NCBI RefSeq assembly: GCF_018919065.1
Contig: NZ_JAHLQG010000022.1
Span: 1-44,987 of the forward strand
Length of the DNA: 44,987 bases
Direction of reading: 5' to 3'
From: Blautia sp. MSJ-9
Lineage (GTDB): Bacteria > Bacillota > Clostridia > Lachnospirales > Lachnospiraceae
Shown: piece by piece, positions 23,344 to 33,369 of the stretch
Numbering within the stretch: position 1 is the first letter of the stretch
Layout: every line of letters starts with the position of its first letter
Made by a program: the position numbers and the translations under genes
Notes under the pieces: generated by a model
Seen by the model: the letters and a program-made list of their open reading frames with translations, nothing else
Database searches by the model: none
What the model was told of the DNA's origin: nothing

Positions 23344-26300
23344 ATGAAGAAAATCAAATTCGCAAAAAAGAGCAGAAAACTATTTTCCGCGATCCTGGCA
23401 GGAGCAATGCTCACCACGTCTGTGATACCGGAATCTTTTGTCTGGGCGGCAGAGGAAGTGCAGGAATTTGGAGACAGTGAGAGTCTGGGCTTTGGATCCA
23501 CATCAGATCCTATGCCCGGGGCTGGTGGAGACGGGGAAGATCAGGAGCTTACTGATTTTCAGGATATGCCAGATGTTCAAAATGGAAATGATACAGTGGA
23601 TATGGAAAGTGGCTTTACAGACGAGAGTGATTCTTTTGGCAGCAATGGCAGAGATTCTTCTGTAGAATCTGACTTCCAGAGCCTGGCATCTGTAGAAGAA
23701 CTGCAGGAGCGGATCAACGCCCTTCCAACTGTGGAAGAATTTCAGAACCTGGCCGATGGTACTACGGTAGAAGGAAGCACCTTGAATCAGGCGCAGACAG
23801 ATGTGTATACAGAAGCCCAGGATATCGCGGAAAAACTGGACCTGCTTTCTGAAGAAGAACAAGGGCTGGTGGATGTAAGCAGGCTGGAAGCGCTGTTTGG
23901 GTATTTTAATGGGATGACGGAAGAGTTAGCGGATACCAACACAATTTCGCCAGGTGACACAATTTCACCTGGAAATAATGTAACCATTACTACCGGGGGA
24001 ACGTATAAGATAGCGGGAGGAACCTATACTGCTCCTTATAAAAGTGGTGTGATCAATATTAACACTACGGAAGAAGTTACCCTGGAGATTACTGGAGATA
24101 TTAATGTAAATGGGAAAATTGACTGCAATTTTATTTATGTGCAAAGTGCCTGCAAAAAACTAACGATTAAAAACGAAAAAAATTATACTGTGAAGGTTAC
24201 GTGCCAGGTTTTATATAATGAAAAGAAAGATGCAATAGTTACTTTTGAGAGAGGTATTTATATATCGTCAGATACAATAAATGGAAATGCTTTGATTTTT
24301 AATGCGGGTGAGATTAATTTTAAGAATACTTCATTTCATACAACAGAGCAAGAGTGGGAGATTGGTTGTGGGACAATTGTAAGAAATTATCCACCAAAGG
24401 CTTCAGGAAGAATAAATATTTACGATGGAACTAATTTTGAAAATGGATATAATACATGGTCTACTATCTATGGCGGAACTGTTAATATGTATGGCGGAAC
24501 TATTACAACAATTAAACAAAGCGGAACTGGAATAAAAGCAGATAGCGTCAACATTGTTGGCGGAACAATCAAAAACTTTTCTGATGGTATTGAAGTAGCT
24601 TCTTCAAATTTGACATTAAGTATTGGCGGAAATGCAACTCTAAAAAATAAAAGAGATATTTGGCTTGCAGAGGGAGCAATATTCACCATAAAAGATGATT
24701 TCAAAGGAACTGCGAGTGTTTGGGCGGAGGATGATTGGACCGAGACTATTAAATTTCCACGTCAAATTACGACATCTGAAACATCACCGGATATGCGTGC
24801 AAAGATTACTTATGCTAACGGTTCTAATTCCGTAAATTATAATACAACTAGAAAGTATCTGGAGATAGACGATCATGCTCATTCATGGAATTATTCACCA
24901 AGTGAGAATAAAATCATTGCAACATGTACGAAAGAAGAGTGCGGATTTAATCCCGATAAATTGGATTTAACCCTGACAGCAACAGATGAATACTATTCTG
25001 GTAACGCGTATACCGGAGCAACGGTAACCAATAATATTACCTATGCTACGGGCGCTGAAGCAAGTACCGTATATTATTTGAAGGATGGTGCACTCACAAG
25101 CAGCAGCAATAGCGGATCTGCCAGTGAAGGTGCTGCTCCGGTTAATCCTGGGAACTATACTGTAAAAGTCACACTAGGTGGTCAAATCATAAGTGCCGAT
25201 TTTAAAATCAGAATCCAAATTAATCCGACAGTGACCATTGATGGTTGGACTTATGGAAAGAACGCAAATACACCGAAGGTGACAGTTAAGTCAGGTGGAA
25301 GTGATATTACCACTTCATACAATGAGTCACAGTTTACCTACACATATTATACAAATGAAAATTGTACAAATGTAACAACTGTTAGAAATGGCGCAAACGC
25401 GGACGGAAAAGTACCAAAGAATGCAGGTACTTACTATGTAAAGGCTGCTGTGACGGAGAACGGAAATTATGCAGCTGGTATTACAGAACCGGGGCGATTT
25501 ACAATTGCAAGGAAACCCATAGATGCAACCGTAAGTGCAGATAATAAAACTTACGATGGAAGCGACTCTGCCACTGTAAATGCAACAGTGAATCAGAGTG
25601 AACTGGTATCCGGTGATAGCATTACTATTACAAACCTTACAGGTACTTTTGAAGACCGGAATGCTGGATCTAATAAAAAAGTAACAGTTGACAAGTCGAA
25701 GGCTGTGATTTCCGGAAATGGTGCAGATAATTATGATGTGACAATTAACCAATTACAGACAAAGGCTTCTATTGATAAGCGTACAGCAGAATTTACATGG
25801 GGAAATACAGAATTTATTTACACAGGTACTGAACATAGCATAGAAGCAACTGTAAACAATGCTATTAGTGGAGATCAAATTACACCTGTTTATACTGATA
25901 ATAAAAAGACAGAAGCTGGAAATTATACAGCCAAAGTTACAGACCTTGGAAACCCCAACTATAAACTGCCGGAAACAGAAAAGGCACAGATTGATTGGAA
26001 GATTACTTATCTTGCAGAGGGAAGTGCTAGTGTTTCCGGAACTGAGGGGAAGAATGACTGGTATGTAAGCCCAGTGTCACTTGTGCCGGAAACTGGTTAT
26101 GAAATTTCAACGGATAAGAGTACGTGGAGTAATTCTCTTGAGTACAGTGATAAGGGAGAACATTCTGTAACCTATTATCTGAAAGATACAAATGGATACA
26201 TTACAGACCAAAAAACAGCAATTTTCAAAATTGATACTGAAGCACCAACAGGAAAAATTGAAATTGGAACAAATACATTTAGCAGTTTTCTGAACCCTGT

Positions 26301-28212
26301 TGCTTACGGTTACTGGTTCTGGGATAATGCTGCTGTTGATATCACAGGAGCAGATTCTACCAGTGGAATTGCCTCAATAGAATACCAAAAGGTGAAGGCA
26401 GATGAATCCTATGATGTAAATGGCACATGGGTTACATGGGACGCGGCTAATAAACTTTCCCTGACAGAAAGCGGCAAGTATGTGATCTATGCGCGTATTA
26501 CTGACAATGCAGGAAATCAGACCATCATCAATTCAGATGGAGTGGTTGTATTTAAAGATTCTGTAGTTGTGGATTCTTCCATCGACTACACAAAAACAAC
26601 CAAAACTTCCGTAGATGCGAAGGTAACATTAAATGGAAACACCGTAGCGTCTGTAAAAAATGGGCAGGACATTTTAAAAGAAGGAACGGATTATACAGTT
26701 TCCGCAGACAAAATCACGTTCAGCGGAGAATATCTTGATACTTTGGCAGTTGGAACTTATACGCTGACTGTTGCATATCATCCGCAGGGAGAAACACAGT
26801 ATAGAGACGGTGACAAACCTGCTGAAAGCCAGATCGCGTTAAAGGTAAAACAGAAGACAGTAAATGTAATATACCAGACAGCAAATGTAAAAATCACAAG
26901 TGTTTTGGATAAAGAGTATGACGGACAGCCTGCAGATCTGGTGTATACAACAAACAGCACTGCCAGTGTCAAAGTTGAGTACAACGTAAATGGAATCTGG
27001 CAGACAAAAGCACCAACATATGCCGGTACTTATGAAGTGAAGGTCAGTGTACCTGGAAACAGTTATTTTACCGCCGCTTCAACAACAAAGACCTATACCA
27101 TTAAGCCAAGAGGAGTGGAGATTTCCGGAATTACCGCAAATAAGAAGGTATATGATGGAAATAAGAATGCAGAATTGGATTACAGCAAAGTAGTGTTTGC
27201 AAGGCTGATTGAGGGAGATGCCCTTACGGTAAGTGCAGAAGGTACATTTGCTGACAGTAATGCAGCCAAAGGAAAAACGGTTACGATCACAAACCTGGTA
27301 CTGGGAGGCAGATCGGCAAGTAACTACGTCCTGACCGCTGACGGACAGCAGGCAGATACCATAGCAGATATCAATCCAAAAAAAATAACGGTAACAGCGG
27401 ATAATCTGAAGAAGATCGTTGGCGGGGCAGACCCTGTCCTTACTTACACAGCCAGTGGTCTGGTAGGAGAGGATACCCTGTCCGGAATTGTCGTGAAACG
27501 AAAAGCGGGGGAGAAGGTGGGAACATATACGATCAAAGTTTCCCAGAAAAAAGGCTCAAACCCAAATTACAAGATTACATTTAAGAAGGGTATTTTCACA
27601 ATCCAGCAGGCCGACCAGTCTAAACTGAAAGGAAAGGATATTTACCGCCTGAAACTTCCGGTATTTTTCGCAAAAGGAAAAGCCAATAAGAACAGCATTA
27701 CCCTTTCCTGGAAGAAATATGCCGGCGCGACAGGATACGATGTTTACTGGAGTTATTGTGACGGCAGAATAAACTATAAAAAGGTTGGAACTGTCAAAAG
27801 CGGAAAACTTTCCATGTCCCATAAGAAACTGAAGAAAAACCATGAATATAAGTACTTTGTTGCAGCTTATAAGATGGTGGAAGGAAGAAAGATTTATATT
27901 GCCAGATCCAATGACGTGCATGTTGCCCTGAAACAGGCTTCCACAACAAACGCAGCTTCCATCAAAGTAAACCGGACGGAGATTACCTTATCAGTTGGAA
28001 AAACCTTCCAGTTAAAATGCAGTCTCAAAGCCGAAGACAGCAGGAAAGATCTGGTTTCCCATACCAGTCCCTTCCGTTATTACACCACCAACAGCAAAGT
28101 GGCAACGGTAAACAAAGACGGCGTGATCAAGGCAAAAGGCAAAGGAGTCTGCACTATATACATATTGGCCAACAACGGAGTGTACAAAAAAGTGACGGTA
28201 ACAGTAAAATGA
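23344..28212 (+). CDS. Large secreted mosaic protein (beta-helix-like, MBG/YDG, Fn3, Ig-like)
   Basis: 1622 residues. A signal peptide (~1-37, ending near SFVWAAEE) is followed by an acidic Ser/Gly/Asp-rich segment (~38-115) and a helical region (~115-200). Residues ~220-480 show repeated GGT/NI(Y/V)GGT turns like a right-handed beta-helix. Residues ~540-1430 hold bacterial MBG/Ig-like repeats, including two YDG domains (YDGSDSATVNATV near 735, YDGNKNAELDYSKV near 1269). A fibronectin-III-like domain (~1440-1530) and a C-terminal BIG2-type Ig domain (~1537-1622) end the protein. There is no LPxTG, SLH repeat or C-terminal membrane helix, so anchoring is unclear. The beta-helix stretch is visibly more AT-rich than its flanks, suggesting domain acquisition. 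A role in adhesion or glycan binding is inference. Confidence 0.85.
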   Translation: MKKIKFAKKSRKLFSAILAGAMLTTSVIPESFVWAAEEVQEFGDSESLGFGSTSDPMPGAGGDGEDQELTDFQDMPDVQNGNDTVDMESGFTDESDSFGSNGRDSSVESDFQSLASVEELQERINALPTVEEFQNLADGTTVEGSTLNQAQTDVYTEAQDIAEKLDLLSEEEQGLVDVSRLEALFGYFNGMTEELADTNTISPGDTISPGNNVTITTGGTYKIAGGTYTAPYKSGVININTTEEVTLEITGDINVNGKIDCNFIYVQSACKKLTIKNEKNYTVKVTCQVLYNEKKDAIVTFERGIYISSDTINGNALIFNAGEINFKNTSFHTTEQEWEIGCGTIVRNYPPKASGRINIYDGTNFENGYNTWSTIYGGTVNMYGGTITTIKQSGTGIKADSVNIVGGTIKNFSDGIEVASSNLTLSIGGNATLKNKRDIWLAEGAIFTIKDDFKGTASVWAEDDWTETIKFPRQITTSETSPDMRAKITYANGSNSVNYNTTRKYLEIDDHAHSWNYSPSENKIIATCTKEECGFNPDKLDLTLTATDEYYSGNAYTGATVTNNITYATGAEASTVYYLKDGALTSSSNSGSASEGAAPVNPGNYTVKVTLGGQIISADFKIRIQINPTVTIDGWTYGKNANTPKVTVKSGGSDITTSYNESQFTYTYYTNENCTNVTTVRNGANADGKVPKNAGTYYVKAAVTENGNYAAGITEPGRFTIARKPIDATVSADNKTYDGSDSATVNATVNQSELVSGDSITITNLTGTFEDRNAGSNKKVTVDKSKAVISGNGADNYDVTINQLQTKASIDKRTAEFTWGNTEFIYTGTEHSIEATVNNAISGDQITPVYTDNKKTEAGNYTAKVTDLGNPNYKLPETEKAQIDWKITYLAEGSASVSGTEGKNDWYVSPVSLVPETGYEISTDKSTWSNSLEYSDKGEHSVTYYLKDTNGYITDQKTAIFKIDTEAPTGKIEIGTNTFSSFLNPVAYGYWFWDNAAVDITGADSTSGIASIEYQKVKADESYDVNGTWVTWDAANKLSLTESGKYVIYARITDNAGNQTIINSDGVVVFKDSVVVDSSIDYTKTTKTSVDAKVTLNGNTVASVKNGQDILKEGTDYTVSADKITFSGEYLDTLAVGTYTLTVAYHPQGETQYRDGDKPAESQIALKVKQKTVNVIYQTANVKITSVLDKEYDGQPADLVYTTNSTASVKVEYNVNGIWQTKAPTYAGTYEVKVSVPGNSYFTAASTTKTYTIKPRGVEISGITANKKVYDGNKNAELDYSKVVFARLIEGDALTVSAEGTFADSNAAKGKTVTITNLVLGGRSASNYVLTADGQQADTIADINPKKITVTADNLKKIVGGADPVLTYTASGLVGEDTLSGIVVKRKAGEKVGTYTIKVSQKKGSNPNYKITFKKGIFTIQQADQSKLKGKDIYRLKLPVFFAKGKANKNSITLSWKKYAGATGYDVYWSYCDGRINYKKVGTVKSGKLSMSHKKLKKNHEYKYFVAAYKMVEGRKIYIARSNDVHVALKQASTTNAASIKVNRTEITLSVGKTFQLKCSLKAEDSRKDLVSHTSPFRYYTTNSKVATVNKDGVIKAKGKGVCTIYILANNGVYKKVTVTVK

Positions 28213-28308
28213 GAAGGAAATTATGAAGCTTCTGATAAGGCATTAGCAATGTTGTATACTTTGGCAGATAAATTTCTTACAGGAAGAGGAAAATTCCAAA
28301 AGTATTAA
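28213..28308 (+). pseudogene. Remnant of a gene C-terminus (possibly Rpn-family nuclease)
   Basis: One frame reads 31 residues (ending LYTLADKFLTGRGKFQKY) and begins directly after the stop of the large protein, with no start codon or ribosome binding site. The LYTLADKFL pattern resembles segments of Rpn/PD-(D/E)XK putative transposase-nuclease proteins common in Lachnospiraceae. That resemblance is from memory and weak. Confidence 0.35.
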
Positions 28309-28368
28309 GGAAGCCTGAGCTATAAACTACAAGAAGAAAATACCGTAGGAGAAAGGCAGGAACAAAAC

Positions 28369-28875
28369 ATGACAGTAGCAGAAGTTATAAAGAAAATGGT
28401 AGAGTATTCCAAGGGAGATCTTCATGACATCAACCATTTCATGAAAGTATACGCATATGCAAAAACAATCGCAGAGGGCGAAAATCTGTCACCGGAGCAG
28501 CAGAAGCTGGTGGAGGTTACTGCGGTTGTCCATGATATTGCCTGCCCTCTCTGCAGAGTAAAATACGGAAATGCCAACGGTAAACATCAGGAGGAAGAAA
28601 GTGCGGCACTGATAGAGGAATTTTTTGTAGATTCAGATCTGCCGAAAGAATTTGTAGATCGTGTTTCTTATATTGTAAGTCATCATCATACAATAACCGG
28701 AATCGACGGTATTGATTATCAGATCATGATAGAGGCAGATTATCTGGTAAATGCAGATGAGAGTAATTTTTCCGGAAACAATGTGAGAAACATGCTGGAA
28801 AAAGTATTCAAAACAGAGACAGGAAAATTCCTGCTCCAGTCTATGTATCAGAAGAGATTGAATGCTGAAGAATAA
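28369..28875 (+). CDS. HD-domain phosphohydrolase-like protein
   Basis: A 168-residue HD-superfamily protein with the metal-ligand series H23 (DINHFMKVYAYAK), H55-D56 (VVHDIACP), the His cluster ~105-107 (VSHHHTITG) and D124 (IEADYLVNAD). This is the layout of small HD hydrolases acting on nucleotides or other phosphate esters. The substrate is unknown. A GGAGAAAGGCAGG region precedes the ATG, and a terminator follows. Confidence 0.85.
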   Translation: MTVAEVIKKMVEYSKGDLHDINHFMKVYAYAKTIAEGENLSPEQQKLVEVTAVVHDIACPLCRVKYGNANGKHQEEESAALIEEFFVDSDLPKEFVDRVSYIVSHHHTITGIDGIDYQIMIEADYLVNADESNFSGNNVRNMLEKVFKTETGKFLLQSMYQKRLNAEE

Positions 28876-28908
28876 AAGGAAAACATTAAGAAAGATTATG
28901 AGTGAAAA

Positions 28909-28938
28909 AAACCGGTGCAGAAATGTGCCGGTTTTTTT
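28909..28938 (+). terminator. Intrinsic terminator after the HD-domain gene
   Basis: AACCGGTGCA pairs with TGTGCCGGTT (with wobbles) and runs into TTTTT. Confidence 0.9.
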
Positions 28939-29044
28939 GTGGGAAAATCTAGGGATTATAATTTGTTTGTATTACAATTATATGCAGATGAGCGGTTATA
29001 ATAAATATAAAAAATCTGACCCCTGAAAATTTATTTAAAAGATA

Positions 29045-29073
29045 TGAAACTTTTCTCTATAATTCCCCATCTA
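29045..29073 (+). promoter_or_regulatory. ECF-sigma-type promoter upstream of the sigma factor gene
   Basis: TGAAAC (29045-29050), a 17-bp spacer and CATCTA (29068-29073) resemble ECF promoters (TGAAAC ... CGTCTA). Its place before an ECF sigma gene suggests autoregulation. Confidence 0.5.
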
Positions 29074-29193
29074 ATAAGTGTAAAACAAAACAACAAAGCT
29101 TCATTCGAATGAAACATATTTGTAAAAACATAAGAGCTACTGGACATGAAGTAAACAGTAACACATAAAACTCTAAGCAAGGAGGATCAGCAT

Positions 29194-29844
29194 TTGATAC
29201 AGTTGGTAAAACGCTCCATCTCAGGAGATGCGGATGCATTTCTGGAACTGATGGAAAAGAATTCTCTGGCAATGTACAAGGTGGCGCGGGGAATCCTGGA
29301 TAATGATGAGGATGCCGCAGATGCCATGCAGGATACCATACTTACCTGCTTTGAAAAAATACATACACTGAAAAATCCGGAATATTTCAAAACCTGGATG
29401 ATCAGGATCCTGATCAATGAATGCAATAAAATCCACAGACACTACAAAAACTTCAGCAGAGCTGAAGAACTTCCGGAAGTCCCCGGACAGGATATGTCCA
29501 TTGAGGAATTTGAGTTCAAGGAAATGCTTGGAATGCTGGACGAATCCTACAGAATCATACTGGTTCTGTATTATGTAGAGGGATTTCGGATTGCAGACAT
29601 TGCTTCTATATTAAATATGAATGAAAACACAGTAAAAACCAGACTGGTCAGGGCCCGGGTGCAGCTAAAGCAGGAATATACTTCAGCAGAAGATAATATT
29701 CAGAAGAAAAGACTGCAGCAGAAGAAAAAGAAAAACAGAGAATTTACAGGTATAACAGAAGAGCTTGCGGAAAACCAGAATGGAAATATGAGAACAGGAT
29801 CGGTAATAGCAGGAAGTATAACGGTAAGTGCAAGAAAGGGATGA
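29194..29844 (+). CDS. ECF-type RNA polymerase sigma factor
   Basis: A 216-residue sigma-70 family ECF factor. Region 2 covers ~5-75 (DADAFLELMEKNSLAMYKVARGILDNDEDAADAMQDTILTCFEKI, then FKTWMIRILINECN). Region 4 covers ~105-160 (YRIILVLYYVEGFRIADIASILNMNENTVKTRLVRARVQLK). A basic, low-complexity tail (KKRLQQKKKKNREF) extends beyond the usual end. The start is TTG at 29194 with GGAGG 8 bases before it. The membrane protein just downstream, 7 bp away, is its likely anti-sigma or partner. Confidence 0.92.
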   Translation: MIQLVKRSISGDADAFLELMEKNSLAMYKVARGILDNDEDAADAMQDTILTCFEKIHTLKNPEYFKTWMIRILINECNKIHRHYKNFSRAEELPEVPGQDMSIEEFEFKEMLGMLDESYRIILVLYYVEGFRIADIASILNMNENTVKTRLVRARVQLKQEYTSAEDNIQKKRLQQKKKKNREFTGITEELAENQNGNMRTGSVIAGSITVSARKG

Positions 29845-29851
29845 AGTGATT

Positions 29852-31615
29852 ATGGCGAAGAAGTTGGATTTTGATAAAGAAAAGAATAACAGAAATGACA
29901 ATGTGATAGAGGAAATCATGCAGGCAGATTTTCCGTTGCCAAAGCAGGCGGAAGATGCAAAAAACGAAGCATTTGCCAGGATTAGGGAAATGGCAGCAGA
30001 TTCTGGACATGTGGAGAATACAGAGAACATGGTGCGAAGATTACCGGAGAAATCAACAGAAAAATCAACAAAGAAATCAACAGGAAGTTACGGAAAGAAA
30101 TCCACAGGAACAGCAAAATCGCACAAGAAATTCAAAGCAGTATACAAAACAGCTTTGGGACTGACCGCAGCTGCAGCCGTATTTTCCACAGTATGTATCA
30201 CAAATCCTGCATTTGCAGAGAACATTCCTCTGGTCGGAAATGTATTTAAGCAGCTCGGCAATTCTCTGGGATTTTATGGTGATTATTCGAAATATGCAAA
30301 ACAGCTGACAGAATCAGCAGAAGGTGCACAGTCTGCAGATGCTGATGGAAGTCAGGAGGGTAGCAGTAATTCTCAAAATGTTCAGGTTGAGGATCAGAAT
30401 ACAACAGAAAATCACAATGCAGATAAAACGAAAGACGATCAATCCTACAGCAAAACGGTAGATGGAACAACTGTCACACTCTCAGAGGTATACTGTAATG
30501 AACTGGCAATGTATCTGTCTATGACAATCCATACAGAAGATAAATTTCCGGATACCTTCATCACATCTGAGGGAAAACCTAATATTAAGCTCAGCGAAAA
30601 TTCTACAGTGAAATATGATTACATGGATGGAAAAAGTAATCTGTTCAATGCTTATCTGGATGGAAAAATGCTGGATGATAATACTTATGCAGGAGTTTTG
30701 CGTATTCCTGTGGAAGATATGACAGTGGATGATGCAGGATGGACAAAATTTTATGAGGTGCGTAATGCATTTTTCAAGGAAAAAGGGATTGATGTAGATT
30801 CTGAGGACTTTAGTTTTGACAAGTTAGCCCAGACACTGGGAATGGATGAATACAGTGATGAGAACCTTCCTCAGGTGGGAGGTCCGGCAATCAGCGATTA
30901 TGTCAAAGACATCAAAGTACCTGACAGGTTTGCCATGGAGCTGGATCTGAAAGATATTGTGGGTACTCTTCCGGATGACCAGGATACTACCCCGGATATC
31001 CCTCAGGATCTGCGGGATGAATATAATCAGAAAATGGCAGAGCATGGAATCAGCACAGATGATGCAGATTATGAGAGCCTGACAGAAGAACAGAAGGATC
31101 TGGAACATCAGTTTTTCACTGAGATGTGGAATGAGTATTTTGAACGGTATCCTGAGGCAATTGAAGGTAATAACAGATATAACTCATGGACACTGAAGGG
31201 TGACTGGAAGTTCAACGTAGATGTAGAGAAAAATACTTCCGATACGGTTAAAAAGGATGTAAATGTGGTAGATGAAAATGGAGATGGTGTTCTCTCCATT
31301 ACGAAAACACCATTTGAGATCACTATGAAAATGCAGGATCCGGAAGCAAAGTATTTTGCAGTTATGCTGGATGCCAATGGAGATATCATGCCATATGGAG
31401 GCGTGTCAAACAGCAATAACACATATGCGATACAGGACAGAGACATTTCCACTGTATATATTTATCTTTGTGACTACTATGAGTATATGGATGAGCTGAA
31501 AGGCTACTACTGGTCCGATGACTACGAAGAAAAAGCAAAGACCAGGACCTTCAAACAGCTCCTGGATGAACGGGCAGTTGCCGGCACAGAAGTACATTTT
31601 GATACAGATAAATAA
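29852..31615 (+). CDS. DUF4179-type membrane protein, putative anti-sigma partner
   Basis: 587 residues. The cytoplasmic N-terminus (~1-95) includes a KST-rich repeat (EKSTEKSTKKST). One membrane helix follows at ~97-120 (TALGLTAAAAVFSTVCIT), then a large extracellular part opening NPAFAENIPLVGNVFKQLG. This is the pattern of DUF4179 proteins that sit behind ECF sigma factors in Firmicutes. A polar linker (~150-195) separates a C-terminal sensory domain. Control of the sigma factor is inferred from gene order. The ATG at 29852 is chosen over a GTG at 29828 that overlaps the sigma gene. Confidence 0.82.
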   Translation: MAKKLDFDKEKNNRNDNVIEEIMQADFPLPKQAEDAKNEAFARIREMAADSGHVENTENMVRRLPEKSTEKSTKKSTGSYGKKSTGTAKSHKKFKAVYKTALGLTAAAAVFSTVCITNPAFAENIPLVGNVFKQLGNSLGFYGDYSKYAKQLTESAEGAQSADADGSQEGSSNSQNVQVEDQNTTENHNADKTKDDQSYSKTVDGTTVTLSEVYCNELAMYLSMTIHTEDKFPDTFITSEGKPNIKLSENSTVKYDYMDGKSNLFNAYLDGKMLDDNTYAGVLRIPVEDMTVDDAGWTKFYEVRNAFFKEKGIDVDSEDFSFDKLAQTLGMDEYSDENLPQVGGPAISDYVKDIKVPDRFAMELDLKDIVGTLPDDQDTTPDIPQDLRDEYNQKMAEHGISTDDADYESLTEEQKDLEHQFFTEMWNEYFERYPEAIEGNNRYNSWTLKGDWKFNVDVEKNTSDTVKKDVNVVDENGDGVLSITKTPFEITMKMQDPEAKYFAVMLDANGDIMPYGGVSNSNNTYAIQDRDISTVYIYLCDYYEYMDELKGYYWSDDYEEKAKTRTFKQLLDERAVAGTEVHFDTDK

Positions 31616-31814
31616 TGATATAAAGCTTCTTTTTGTCCTTGATATCAGATGATAAAGTCCCGTAACTGAAACAGCATCTTCACAATTTTCTGCAGAAAGA
31701 TGATGTTTTAATTATTTTGATAAAAAAAGGTCAGAAAAACAGTAGAATCTGAGCCAGGTTAATGTTACAATGTAGGCGTCTCAAAAAAAGAGTGCAGAAG
31801 GGAGCCAAAACAAA

Positions 31815-32987
31815 ATGGACTACGCAAAAGAATCTTTAAAAATGCATTATGACTTAAAAGGTAAAATTGAGGTTGTATCAAGAGCCAAAGTAGATTCCAA
31901 AGATGCTTTAAGCCTTGCTTACACACCGGGTGTTGCTCAGCCTTGTCTGGAGATCCAGAAGGATGTAAACAAGAGTTATGATCTGACAAGACGCTGGAAT
32001 ACAGTTGCTGTTGTAACAGACGGAACTGCGGTACTTGGACTGGGAGATATCGGACCGGAAGCAGGTATGCCTGTTATGGAAGGCAAATGTGTACTCTTTA
32101 AAGAATTTGGCGGTGTAGATGCGATTCCGCTCTGCGTCCGCAGTAAAGATGTTGATGAGATCGTTAAGACAGTAAGTCTTCTGGCCGGATCCTTTGGAGG
32201 AATCAACCTTGAGGATATTTCCGCACCGAGATGTTTTGAAATCGAAAAGAAACTGAAAGAATGCTGTGATATTCCGATCTTCCACGATGACCAGCACGGA
32301 ACAGCAGTTATCACACTTGCAGGTGTTATCAATGCGCTGAAACTGGTTGGCAAGAAGCTTGATGAAGTGAAGATCGTTACTTCCGGAGCAGGTGCTGCAG
32401 GTATCGCTATCATCAAACTGTTAATGTCCATGGGACTTAAGAATGTAATCATGACAGACAGAAAAGGTGCGATTTACGAAGGCAGAGAAGGATTAAACCC
32501 GATCAAAGAAGAGATGGCTAAGATCACAAACTTCAACAAAGAGAAAGGTACTCTTGCAGAAGTGATCAAAGGCGCAGACATCTTCATCGGTGTATCCGCA
32601 CCTGGAACACTGACACAGGATATGGTCCGCTCAATGGCAAAAGATCCTATCATCTTTGCATGTGCAAACCCGGTACCTGAAATCTTCCCTGACGAAGCAA
32701 AAGCAGCAGGCGCAGCAGTGGTATCCACAGGACGTTCTGATTACCCGAACCAGGTAAACAACGTACTCTGCTTCCCGGGACTTTTCCGTGGTGTACTGGA
32801 CGCAAGAGCATCAGATGTTAACGATGAAATGAAAGTTGCAGCAGCATATGCAATCGCAGGTCTGGTAAGCGACGAAGAATTAACAGCGGAATATATTCTT
32901 CCGGCAGCATTTGACCCACGTGTAAAAGACGCTGTAGCGAAAGCTGTAGCAGAAGCTGCAAGAAAATCTGGCGTAGCAAGAATCTGA
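31815..32987 (+). CDS. NAD(P)-dependent malic enzyme
   Basis: A 390-residue bacterial malic enzyme. It has the Tyr motif LAYTPGVAQPCLEI, VTDGTAVLGLGDIGPEAGMPVMEGK (catalytic Lys region), the metal ligands in NLEDISAP and IPIFHDDQHGTA, the Rossmann GAGAAGIAIIKLL, and ACANPVPEI. It converts malate to pyruvate and CO2 with NAD(P)H. A GGGAG site precedes the ATG. The gene is monocistronic, with a strong terminator behind it. Confidence 0.95.
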   Translation: MDYAKESLKMHYDLKGKIEVVSRAKVDSKDALSLAYTPGVAQPCLEIQKDVNKSYDLTRRWNTVAVVTDGTAVLGLGDIGPEAGMPVMEGKCVLFKEFGGVDAIPLCVRSKDVDEIVKTVSLLAGSFGGINLEDISAPRCFEIEKKLKECCDIPIFHDDQHGTAVITLAGVINALKLVGKKLDEVKIVTSGAGAAGIAIIKLLMSMGLKNVIMTDRKGAIYEGREGLNPIKEEMAKITNFNKEKGTLAEVIKGADIFIGVSAPGTLTQDMVRSMAKDPIIFACANPVPEIFPDEAKAAGAAVVSTGRSDYPNQVNNVLCFPGLFRGVLDARASDVNDEMKVAAAYAIAGLVSDEELTAEYILPAAFDPRVKDAVAKAVAEAARKSGVARI

Positions 32988-33049
32988 TCAGATAAATAAC
33001 AGGATCGGGCTGAAGGGAAGCCTGAGAGTAAGATCATAAATATTATAAG

Positions 33050-33092
33050 GTCCTCTGTTTCGTGTAAATATTGTGAAACAGAGGACTTTTTA
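33050..33092 (+). terminator. Intrinsic terminator after the malic enzyme gene
   Basis: A 12-bp perfect stem, GTCCTCTGTTTC / GAAACAGAGGAC, is followed by TTTTT. Confidence 0.92.
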
Positions 33093-33201
33093 TATTATCC
33101 GTACTATTATTTTCCTGAACGGACAACAATGTTGGGAAATTTGTTGATGAGAAGTAAATCTGATTTTGATCTGACCTCTGAAAAATTAAATAAACTGGTC
33201 A

Positions 33202-33230
33202 TTGAAATGAAAAAATGTAGGGTGTATGAT
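33202..33230 (+). promoter_or_regulatory. Promoter of the ECF-transporter S-component gene
   Basis: TTGAAA (33202-33207), a 17-bp spacer and TATGAT (33225-33230). The ~140-nt leader shows no riboswitch I can recognise. Confidence 0.6.
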
Positions 33231-33369
33231 ACCGCTATATGTTGATACAGTACCATGCTAAAGTGAAAATACAGAGGGAATAGTGGTTAAACATCTGTAA
33301 AATAACGTTCATTTGAGATATGCAAGTAAATGTATCAGCAAAAAAAGCAACATGAGAGGGAAAATTATT

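Noticed and set aside
29016..33190. Similar stretches near 29018 and 33170 (TCTGACC(C/T)CTGAAAA...)
   Set aside because: The match is only ~17 bases of AT-rich intergenic DNA with no paired structure; chance similarity cannot be excluded.
33093..33369. Riboswitch upstream of the ECF-transporter S component
   Set aside because: Such genes often have vitamin or preQ1/THF riboswitches, so I looked for these patterns, but no conserved core or expression-platform hairpin is visible.
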